Of a stretch of DNA of 13,834 nucleotides, positions 6,995 through 12,727 are shown one piece after another. The translations under genes and the position numbers were made by a program. The stretch comes from Candidatus Shapirobacteria bacterium CG10_big_fil_rev_8_21_14_0_10_48_15 (GTDB lineage Bacteria > Patescibacteriota > Microgenomatia > PFEM01): assembly GCA_002793635.1 (NCBI GenBank), contig PFEM01000039.1:31706-45539 (forward strand), written 5' to 3'. Under the pieces are notes generated by a model that was not told the DNA's origin, ran no database searches, and saw nothing but the letters and a program-made list of their open reading frames with translations. The first letter of the stretch is position 1, and each line of letters opens with the position of its first letter.

Positions 6995-9900
6995 TGCCGG
7001 GCTTTTCTCAATTCCCCATCAACATAAACAAAAACAAAAGTGGGCTCCTGCTGCTGTTCGGCATGATCAAAAGCCTCATAAGCATCGGTCAACTGATAAA
7101 TGTTCAGGCTGTCATCGCGATAAATAAACCACAACGCGTCCGGCAACCCGACCGGAAAAACCCAAGCGCGGTGCTGACGAATCGGCAAATTGACAAAATA
7201 CAAATGGCTGCTTAAGGGAAACTGGGTGTAATTAGTGGCCATGGTCCGCAAGACTTCATTGGCAATCTCCCCAGCGGCAAACCACTCCTGGCGGCTCCGG
7301 TTAGTTTCGCCAATGTCAAAAACCATCAGGCCGGCTACCAAGCCGCCCACCGCCAGCCAAGCCAGCCAGCTAAAGCGACGCTGCAGCCATTGAAAAAGAC
7401 TGGTTAAAGCGAGGCCTAAAATTAACAAAATGCCCAGATGGGCGGGGTAAACATATCTTTCGGCAATGTTGCCCAATCCCAAAAACGGCAACAGCAAAAT
7501 CATTATCCAAACCAGACTAAAAGCCACCCACTTGGCGACCGGTTGCCGCCAATACTTTTTGACCCCGCCAAACCCGCGGCTGAAAACCAGCCCAGCCACG
7601 ATCAAAATGGCGACGGCGGCCAGCAGTTTATGATCACGCAAATAGGCCCGGCTGGCATCATAAACCGCCAAAAAGCGAAAACCGGCCAACACCTCGCCAA
7701 CATAACCGAAAAGATTACCGACAAAATTAAACGGTAATTTAACCCAATTATAATTATAATCACCGCTGAGGCCATGAGCCCCGGCCAGGATGTTTCTCAC
7801 CCAAAAATAGCTGTCCAACACTAGCCAAAAGGGCAAATAAAAAGCCGCTCTTTTCAAAAGACTTTTGGTCTGCCAGCCGCGAAAGAAAAAAAGATCATAA
7901 GCCAAAATAAGCAACGGAAAAGTCATGGCCCTTTCGTGAGAAAGCAAGCCAGCAATAAAGGCAGTATAAACTAAAACCAGCCAGGGCCAGCGCCAACCAA
8001 GCCTGATCTGGCGCCAGCGAACGTAAGCGGCAAAACCCCACAAGTAGAAAAAGCTGGCAAAAAGGTGAGAAGTCGTGGAAATCCAGAAAAGAGACTCGGT
8101 GTTGACGGGGTTAATCAAAAACAAGCTGGCCACTAAAGAAGCCAAAAACGTCCGTTTGGTCAGCAACCGGATGATCAAATAAGCCGCCACACTGCTGCCG
8201 AAATGGACCAGCAAACTGGCAAAATGGTAACCTTGCGGCCGCAGGCCAAAAAACGGGTTCACAGCGTAAAAATACAATTTAGCCAAAGGTCGGTAGAAAA
8301 ACCCGGCGGCTTGAGTAAAATAAAGGCCCAACTCGCCCGGTTTGGTGGTTAAGGCCCAACGCAGCCAGGTAAAATCATCGCCGGTGAAATAATTCTTGAC
8401 ACTGGGCCCAAAAACCAACCCGGCCAGCAACGCCAAGCCAAGCACTGTTGGCAACGGCGTTTGACTCGCCTCTTTTAATTCCTTGAATAAGTCTTTTTTA
8501 CCGGGAACCAGCAAATTAACCAGCCCAACGGCCATCCCCAGCAAAAGCCAAAAAACAAACGCCACTTTGGAAGCTTCAAAAACGTCAATCAACGAAGCAT
8601 TAAGAACTAACCCCAGCATGCCCGCCAAAACGCCGATGAGCAGGCTGCGCCAAAGCGGCCGGGTGACGGTTTTGAGAGCCAAACGGATCAGCAAAGCAAA
8701 AACGGTCAAAATTACCAAAAAGGTAGTTAATCCCAAAATACCGGTTTCCCCCAAGGCCCGCAAATAATCATTGTCGGTGGCCAAAGAAATCGAAGAAAGA
8801 CCGCTGCCCAGTAGGAGATTTCGTTTAAAGGCCTCGACCGCTCGCGGCCATTCGCCCTGAAAACGAGTCGTAAACGAGATGTCATAAACCAAAGCTCTTT
8901 TAACTAAAAACTCGGCTGATTGGGTGGCCAACTGGGCCGAAATGGTGGCCGTCTCTAAGCCGGTAGTGAAAATCGGCTTGCGGATAATCTGGGCCCTGGC
9001 TTCTCCCTCGGTCAGCCCCTCAAGGCTTAAAAAACCTGACCCCAGGGGTAATTCTTCCTCCTTTTCCTCCACTACCGGCGCGGCAGTCGGGGCAGGGGGA
9101 GCTTTTTTGGCAACTTTAACAACCGCAGTAGGCGTCAGCGTGGGTGTCGGAGTGAGTGTCGGGCTGGGCGCCATGGCCAAAAAGTCTTCGAGCGTGGCAA
9201 TTGGCTTGCCGGTCCTGGTGTCGTAAACGACCCGTTCGATCCGAAAAGTCTTGGCAAAACGCTGGGCGGAACCAACTACTTTTTGCGACAAAAAAATGCT
9301 GACAATAATCACCGGTAAAATCAGCCACTTCTTTTTTTGCAGCCACAAAACATAAGCGACCGCCACCAGATAAACGGCAAAAGAAATTCGGGAGGCTGTC
9401 AGCAGCAGCAAAAAAAAGCCTAACACAATCAGTAAAAAAGTACCCCCCTTTAAAAGCTTGTTTTTAAAACCAAAAAATAAACTCGCCCACAGCGCAATCA
9501 TCAATACCAAATAAGCGGCCAAATCATAATGACCGCCGAAAGTGGAAGCCAGCCGCGAATTGGGCCCCAAGAAAAAAGGCGTCCCCTTGGCAAATTCTTC
9601 GTTCATGGTCAAAAAAGCCGGCCAGCTTAAAAACTTTTGGCCTAACCCGTAAAGGCAAACCGCCAAGAAAGTCACCGCCACTACTCCCAAATAGCGCTTG
9701 ATTGTCTTCAAATCTTTAATGGAAGCGACCATGACAAAAAACAAAGTCATGTACTCAAGCCGACGCAAAAAGTGGAGCAGGGCTAAATGAGGAAAAAAAT
9801 TAAGCAGCTGGTCAGACAAAATAAAAATGGCGTTGGCGACGGAAAACGCCGCCACCAGCCAATAAGCAAAAATGGGGAGCGTCAGCACTGTTTTCAGGGA

Positions 9901-10095
9901 AGCTTGACGGCGGGCCAATTGAACCAGCCAAAAGCCCGCAACTAAGGCGACCAGCAAATCTTCTAAGCGAATATAAACCCAAGTCTGCCAAATATCAAAT
10001 AAGGGCAATTTGGGATACAGGGGAATAAAGAGCAACAAAAAGCCAACGCCCATTTCCAAAATATGTTTATCAATCCAGCCTAGGAATTTGCGCAT
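6991..10095 (-). CDS. Fusion of O-antigen ligase/polymerase-like half with a TMTC/PMT-type GT-C glycosyltransferase half
   Basis: A 1034-residue membrane protein with two recognisable halves. Residues 1 to about 540 have roughly twelve membrane segments with the O-antigen ligase (PF04932) pattern: FFLGPNSRLASTFGGHYDLA (174-193), TASRISF near 233-239, a long extracytoplasmic loop (about 275-440), then the signature NDYLRALGETGILGL (442-456). That loop carries a proline/threonine-rich linker (309-350). From about 545 a GT-C glycosyltransferase begins: GDDFTW at 562-567 with the catalytic-type acidic pair, YRPLAKLYFY at 601-610, GYHFASLLVHF at 622-632 and NPVNTESLFWISTTSH at 662-677, as in TMTC-type enzymes, then more membrane segments and a soluble tail (about 930-1034). 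No stop or clear internal ribosome site separates the halves. I prefer ATG 10095 over the ATG at 10143, because AAGGAAGG precedes it and the overlap with the GT2 gene falls to 16 bases. Proposed role: polymerise or transfer a lipid-linked glycan and add a sugar to it outside the membrane. Confidence 0.85.
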   Translation of the reverse strand: MRKFLGWIDKHILEMGVGFLLLFIPLYPKLPLFDIWQTWVYIRLEDLLVALVAGFWLVQLARRQASLKTVLTLPIFAYWLVAAFSVANAIFILSDQLLNFFPHLALLHFLRRLEYMTLFFVMVASIKDLKTIKRYLGVVAVTFLAVCLYGLGQKFLSWPAFLTMNEEFAKGTPFFLGPNSRLASTFGGHYDLAAYLVLMIALWASLFFGFKNKLLKGGTFLLIVLGFFLLLLTASRISFAVYLVAVAYVLWLQKKKWLILPVIIVSIFLSQKVVGSAQRFAKTFRIERVVYDTRTGKPIATLEDFLAMAPSPTLTPTPTLTPTAVVKVAKKAPPAPTAAPVVEEKEEELPLGSGFLSLEGLTEGEARAQIIRKPIFTTGLETATISAQLATQSAEFLVKRALVYDISFTTRFQGEWPRAVEAFKRNLLLGSGLSSISLATDNDYLRALGETGILGLTTFLVILTVFALLIRLALKTVTRPLWRSLLIGVLAGMLGLVLNASLIDVFEASKVAFVFWLLLGMAVGLVNLLVPGKKDLFKELKEASQTPLPTVLGLALLAGLVFGPSVKNYFTGDDFTWLRWALTTKPGELGLYFTQAAGFFYRPLAKLYFYAVNPFFGLRPQGYHFASLLVHFGSSVAAYLIIRLLTKRTFLASLVASLFLINPVNTESLFWISTTSHLFASFFYLWGFAAYVRWRQIRLGWRWPWLVLVYTAFIAGLLSHERAMTFPLLILAYDLFFFRGWQTKSLLKRAAFYLPFWLVLDSYFWVRNILAGAHGLSGDYNYNWVKLPFNFVGNLFGYVGEVLAGFRFLAVYDASRAYLRDHKLLAAVAILIVAGLVFSRGFGGVKKYWRQPVAKWVAFSLVWIMILLLPFLGLGNIAERYVYPAHLGILLILGLALTSLFQWLQRRFSWLAWLAVGGLVAGLMVFDIGETNRSRQEWFAAGEIANEVLRTMATNYTQFPLSSHLYFVNLPIRQHRAWVFPVGLPDALWFIYRDDSLNIYQLTDAYEAFDHAEQQQEPTFVFVYVDGELRKARQ

Positions 10096-10946
10096 AAGCC
10101 TTCCTTGAAGCGTAACAAACATTCTAACACGTTCCTTTGCCAACCGGCAAAATGTTTTTGGTAAAAATACCGCAGCCCTTCATGGATCCACTTAATCGCC
10201 TTCTGCTCCCCCTCCGGAGAGCTTCCCCGGACCAAGTGGTGAACGGCTGCCTGCGGGTAATACCAGGTTTGCCAGTCCGCCAGCTGGCGGGCACGATAAC
10301 AAAATTCCATTTCCTCCACATACATAAAAAATTTTTCGTCCAGCCGGCCAACTTGGTCAAAAACGGCTTTTTTCACTAAAAAGCACGATCCCTCCACCCA
10401 ATCAACGCGACGGGCTTGCGAGGGGGCGCGACGTAAAAAACGGTCAAAACCGAAAAGGGACAGAAAAACCACCGGCAAAGTATAAAAGGAGCCGACGGAG
10501 CGCTGAATTTGCTTACCCGGGTTAATTAACTTTGGTCCCAAAATCCCCACTTTGTCTTTTTGATCAGCAAACTCAATTAATTTGGCAAAAGCATTTTGAT
10601 CAATCCTAGTATCTGAATTTAACAGTAAAATATACTGCCCCTTGGCTACTTTGATGCCCTGATTATTGGCCTTAGCAAAACCCAAATTATTCTTATTTTT
10701 TATTAATTTATTGCGCGTTAACGACCCGCCTGCCGGCTGGGCAGGGTTAACGGGTTGCTGTTTTTTCTTTTTTAACTCGCTAGCAAATAACTCGTTAACT
10801 GACCTAACCGAAGCGTCGCTTGATCCGTTATCCACCACGATCACCTCATAATCAAGCCCTTTGGTATACTGAAAAACCGAGGTTAAACAAACGCGCAGCA
10901 GCTTGGCGGTGTTCCAATTAACAATGATGATTGACAAATCGATCAT
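10080..10946 (-). CDS. GT2-family glycosyltransferase (rhamnosyltransferase-like) with a repeat-encoded insertion
   Basis: A 288-residue GT-A enzyme in the same WbbL-like group as the GT2 at 3495-4382. It starts MIDLSIIIVNWNTAKLL and has DNGSSDAS (39-46), NLGFAKANN (87-95), LLLNSDTRID (107-116, metal binding), WVEGSCFLV (183-191) and EEMEFCYRAR (211-220). Between DNGSSDAS and NLGF it has 23 more residues than the other GT2. The surplus (about 49-80, with a KKKKQQP core and a PAQPAGG segment) is encoded by the repeat block at 10698-10799, so it looks like an in-frame insertion into a loop next to the nucleotide-binding site. The N-terminal ATG overlaps the acyltransferase stop as ATGA, and the 3' end overlaps the fusion gene. 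Donor is likely a dTDP- or UDP-sugar, by family only. Confidence 0.9.
   Translation of the reverse strand: MIDLSIIIVNWNTAKLLRVCLTSVFQYTKGLDYEVIVVDNGSSDASVRSVNELFASELKKKKQQPVNPAQPAGGSLTRNKLIKNKNNLGFAKANNQGIKVAKGQYILLLNSDTRIDQNAFAKLIEFADQKDKVGILGPKLINPGKQIQRSVGSFYTLPVVFLSLFGFDRFLRRAPSQARRVDWVEGSCFLVKKAVFDQVGRLDEKFFMYVEEMEFCYRARQLADWQTWYYPQAAVHHLVRGSSPEGEQKAIKWIHEGLRYFYQKHFAGWQRNVLECLLRFKEGLCANS
10099..10106 (-). promoter_or_regulatory. Shine-Dalgarno deciding the start of the fusion gene
   Basis: Reads AAGGAAGG on the minus strand, within the last codons of the GT2 gene and three bases before ATG 10095 (six bases if AAGGA is the pairing core). The upstream in-frame ATG at 10143 would add 16 residues (MAKERVRMFVTLQGRL) with no better ribosome site. 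Confidence 0.6.
10277..10290. repeat. Perfect 14-base palindrome within the GT2 gene
   Basis: CCGCCAGCTGGCGG reads identically on both strands. It encodes the RQLAD segment of the GT2 enzyme and adds at most one residue relative to the other GT2 in the window. It may be a minimal copy of a dispersed element or simply a chance palindrome. Confidence 0.45.
10698..10799. repeat. Composite repeat block inserted in the GT2 coding region
   Basis: Three modules lie side by side. First is TTTTATTAATTTATT (10698-10712), identical to 3441-3455. Second is a palindromic unit bounded by two GTTAAC sites (10717-10722 and 10746-10751), with CCTGCC (10729-10734) facing GGCAGG (10740-10745) across a 5-base loop. 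Third, at 10771-10799, is a diverged copy of the 15-base tandem dimer of the 3450-3479 spacer, in the opposite orientation: on the minus strand it reads GTTAACGAGTTATTT then GCTAGCGAGTTA. The first 15-mer also encodes a normal-looking NKLI segment, so the extra protein comes mainly from the second and third modules. Confidence 0.75.
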
Positions 10947-11497
10947 TGGAAAAGGCGGGCGCGGCCGAGACGATAATGAAGGTCTTTGAGCTCTCTGCCC
11001 TTAATCTTTTTGGCCGGCACGCCGCCCACCACCTCACCGGGCGCCACGTCTTTGGTCACCACGGCGCCCGCCGCCACCACCGCTCCCCGACCAATCTTTA
11101 CTCCCGGCAAAATAATTGCCCGCGGGCCGACAAAAACATAGTCGCCAATCTCCACCGGCGCCGTCACCGCCTTAAAATCAGGATCATTAATATCGTGCTT
11201 GGCATTGTAAACCAGCACTTGAGAGGCAAAGGCGGTATGACTGCCAACCTTGATCCGGTCCCGGCCGTCTAAAAAGCAATGATCACCGATAATGGTATCG
11301 TCGCCGACCGTCACCCCACGCGGATCAAAAAAGTTCACCCACATATGGATCGTGGCTCCCTGGCCAAACTTGACGCCCGCCAGACGGTAAAAAAACCGCC
11401 GGCAATGATGGCTGGGAATCAACCCCACCCAGCGCAACAGCATCAGCCCAAAGTCCCCAAAATAATTTTTGATGCGAGTTATAATTTTATTAATCAT
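10943..11497 (-). CDS. Left-handed beta-helix acyltransferase (WcaF/Maa-like O-acetyltransferase)
   Basis: A 184-residue hexapeptide-repeat transferase. After a basic amphipathic N-terminus, hexapeptide turns run from about 43 to 150 (VGDDTIIGDHCFL, VGSHTAFASQVLV, IGDYVFVGPRAIILPG, IGRGAVVAAGAVVTKD). The family catalytic histidine is most likely His101 in NAKHDIND, and the protein closes with VVGGVPAKKIKGR (156-168). Such enzymes form trimers and move acetyl from acetyl-CoA to a sugar hydroxyl, so it probably decorates the glycan or a precursor. The frame is open 22 codons further to an ATG at 11563, but that stretch is repeat DNA (RPPRRRN and similar) with no family similarity, so the ATG at 11497 is preferred. 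An AGGAGG lies 15 bases upstream, further than ideal. The stop overlaps the GT2 start as ATGA. Confidence 0.87.
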   Translation of the reverse strand: MINKIITRIKNYFGDFGLMLLRWVGLIPSHHCRRFFYRLAGVKFGQGATIHMWVNFFDPRGVTVGDDTIIGDHCFLDGRDRIKVGSHTAFASQVLVYNAKHDINDPDFKAVTAPVEIGDYVFVGPRAIILPGVKIGRGAVVAAGAVVTKDVAPGEVVGGVPAKKIKGRELKDLHYRLGRARLFQ

Positions 11498-11512
11498 ATT
11501 AATTATGCAATT

Positions 11513-11518
11513 CCTCCT
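11513..11518 (-). promoter_or_regulatory. AGGAGG supplied by a repeat element upstream of the acyltransferase
   Basis: Perfect AGGAGG on the minus strand, 15 bases before ATG 11497. It is the end of the palindromic element at 11513-11550. The spacing is long for efficient initiation, so its role is uncertain. Confidence 0.4.
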
Positions 11519-11550
11519 GCGAGGTGGGCGAATGCCCTCCTCGGAGGTGG
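11513..11550. repeat. Palindromic element, intergenic copy of the RTPRRRA family
   Basis: On the plus strand it can fold as three neighbouring small stems: CCTC/GAGG (11514-11524), GGGC/GCCC (11526-11537) and CCTC/GAGG (11539-11547). It aligns in the same orientation, at roughly 80 percent identity by eye, with 12036-12072 inside the GT4 gene. The shared core is GAGGAGGGCA followed by CGCCCACC on the minus strand. Confidence 0.7.
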
Positions 11551-11554
11551 AACG

Positions 11555-11594
11555 GCAAAGCAATACCCCTTTGCGGGCGGATCATGATCTGCCC
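11555..11594. repeat. Two further hairpin-forming palindromes in the spacer
   Basis: GCAAAG (11555-11560) pairs with CTTTGC (11569-11574) across 8 bases. Immediately after it, 11575-11594 is a near-perfect 20-base palindrome with GATCATGATC at its centre. Together with the element at 11513-11550 they fill the 102-base spacer between the GT4 stop and the acyltransferase start (11498-11599). No T-run follows either hairpin on the minus strand, so I do not call a terminator. Confidence 0.65.
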
Positions 11595-11599
11595 CTACA

Positions 11600-12727
11600 C
11601 TATACAAATTTTTCCAAAACTGTTAGTGTTTCTCGAGCGCATTTCCCCCAGCTAAACTTTTTGGCTTGTTTTATTCCTAGTTGAGACAGTTTATCATAAT
11701 CTTTCAGGGCTTGGCGAATCCCAGCGGCAATGGCTGCCGGCTGGCTGGGGTCAACAATGATCCCGGCCTCACCGACGATCTCCGGCAAGCTGCCGCGGTC
11801 GGCAACCACGACCGGCGTGCCGATTGCCATGGCGGCGACCACCGGAATCCCAAATCCCTCCCAAAAACTAGGCAAAACAAACGCTTTGGCCCCCCTCATC
11901 AAAGCGGGCACGTCCGCCTCCGGCACAAAATCCGTAAAAATCACTTTGTCTGCCAACCCCAACTGCTTGACTTTGGCAAAAATACGCTCATAAAGCCATC
12001 CCTGGCGCCCGGCGATGACCAGGGAGAGGCCAGCGCTCCTCGGATGGTGGGCGGCTGCCCTCCTCCGCGGTGTGCGAGGGAACAAAATCCTAAACGCTTC
12101 TAACAAGCCTTCAATGTTTTTATTGGGCTTCAGGGTACTCAAAAACAAAATATAGTCATTTTTTATTTTATATTTCTTTTTAATTTTCTTGCCTCTTAAA
12201 TCTTGCCTCTTAAATCTTGCCTCTTGCTGATCATAACCCGGATAGGTAACGGTGATTTTTTTTGACGGCAAACCGTAAAATTTAACCAAATCGTCTTTGG
12301 TTGATTGAGAAATAGCTAAAATGTGGCTCGCTTGGCGAACCGAAAATTTGGTCCAATACTTCAGTTTCCAATAAATCGGCCTGGTAAACTGCTGGGGAAA
12401 ACGCAAAAACCCCAAATCCATAATCGACACCACCAGCGGCTTAGGGCAAAACCACGGGGAATAATGACCGGGAACAAAAGTCACGTCCGCCGCCGGCAGG
12501 GCTCGGGGCAAGGCCCAAAAATTAGCCAAACGGGCCGGGGCAACCACCTGATACCACCAATTTCTTCTTGGCTTAGGCAGATCCGCCAATGGCGACCGGG
12601 AGAGAAAAACCTGATAATCGTTTTTTTTATCCAGATCGGCAAGCGCTTTAATCAACCCGAAGGCGTATTGGTTGGAACCGACCCGGTGAAGCACGTTGGC
12701 TTCGTTGGCAATTAAGTTAATGCGCAC
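11600..12727 (-). CDS. GT4-family glycosyltransferase with repeat insertions and an altered E-x7-E motif
   Basis: A 375-residue GT-B enzyme that starts at GTG 12727 (MRINLIANEANVLHRVGSNQ). AISQSTKDDL (138-147), TYPGYDQQ (161-168), ILFLSTLKPNKN (193-204) and VIFTDFVPEADVPAL (262-276) match the GT4 layout. The donor motif reads FWEGFGIPVVAAMAIGTPVV: E290 is present, but Ala298 replaces the second glutamate of E-x7-E, so sugar-nucleotide binding may be weakened. Two stretches come from repeats: residues about 169-180 (heptamer array 12188-12229) and about 217-234 (PRTPRRRAAAHHPRSAGL, palindrome 12036-12072). The C-terminus is strongly similar to the preceding GT4 (shared QAKKFSW, and DRGSL followed by PEI or AEI), which points to tandem duplication. 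It overlaps the previous stop by 11 bases. Confidence 0.88.
   Translation of the reverse strand: MRINLIANEANVLHRVGSNQYAFGLIKALADLDKKNDYQVFLSRSPLADLPKPRRNWWYQVVAPARLANFWALPRALPAADVTFVPGHYSPWFCPKPLVVSIMDLGFLRFPQQFTRPIYWKLKYWTKFSVRQASHILAISQSTKDDLVKFYGLPSKKITVTYPGYDQQEARFKRQDLRGKKIKKKYKIKNDYILFLSTLKPNKNIEGLLEAFRILFPRTPRRRAAAHHPRSAGLSLVIAGRQGWLYERIFAKVKQLGLADKVIFTDFVPEADVPALMRGAKAFVLPSFWEGFGIPVVAAMAIGTPVVVADRGSLPEIVGEAGIIVDPSQPAAIAAGIRQALKDYDKLSQLGIKQAKKFSWGKCARETLTVLEKFV
12036..12072. repeat. Palindromic element inside GT4 gene (RTPRRRA family, full copy)
   Basis: The centre GGGCGGCTGCCC is a 4-base stem with a GGCT loop (12049-12060), flanked by CTCCTC and CCTCCTC arms. On the minus strand it encodes the PRTPRRRAAAHHPRS stretch between EAFRIL and LSLVIAG, where GT4 relatives normally have only a few linker residues. 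It aligns with 11513-11550 over nearly its whole length, and its right part matches 13132-13153. Confidence 0.75.
12188..12229. repeat. CTT heptamer array (six units) inside GT4 gene
   Basis: Six consecutive seven-base units each begin with CTT, alternating CTTGCCT and CTTAAAT and ending CTTGCTG. The 14-base super-unit is repeated exactly twice, plus a partial copy. On the minus strand it encodes the QQEARFKRQDLRGKK region between the two Rossmann domains. Because 14 is not a multiple of 3, successive copies are read in different frames, yet no stop arises. Confidence 0.85.

Noticed and set aside
11555..11594. Possible rho-independent terminator after the GT4 gene
   Set aside because: Hairpins are present but no T-run follows on the minus strand, and the downstream genes continue the same pathway.
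11681..12103. 140-codon open frame on the plus strand
   Set aside because: Antisense shadow of the GT4 at 11600-12727. Low-complexity translation without motifs.
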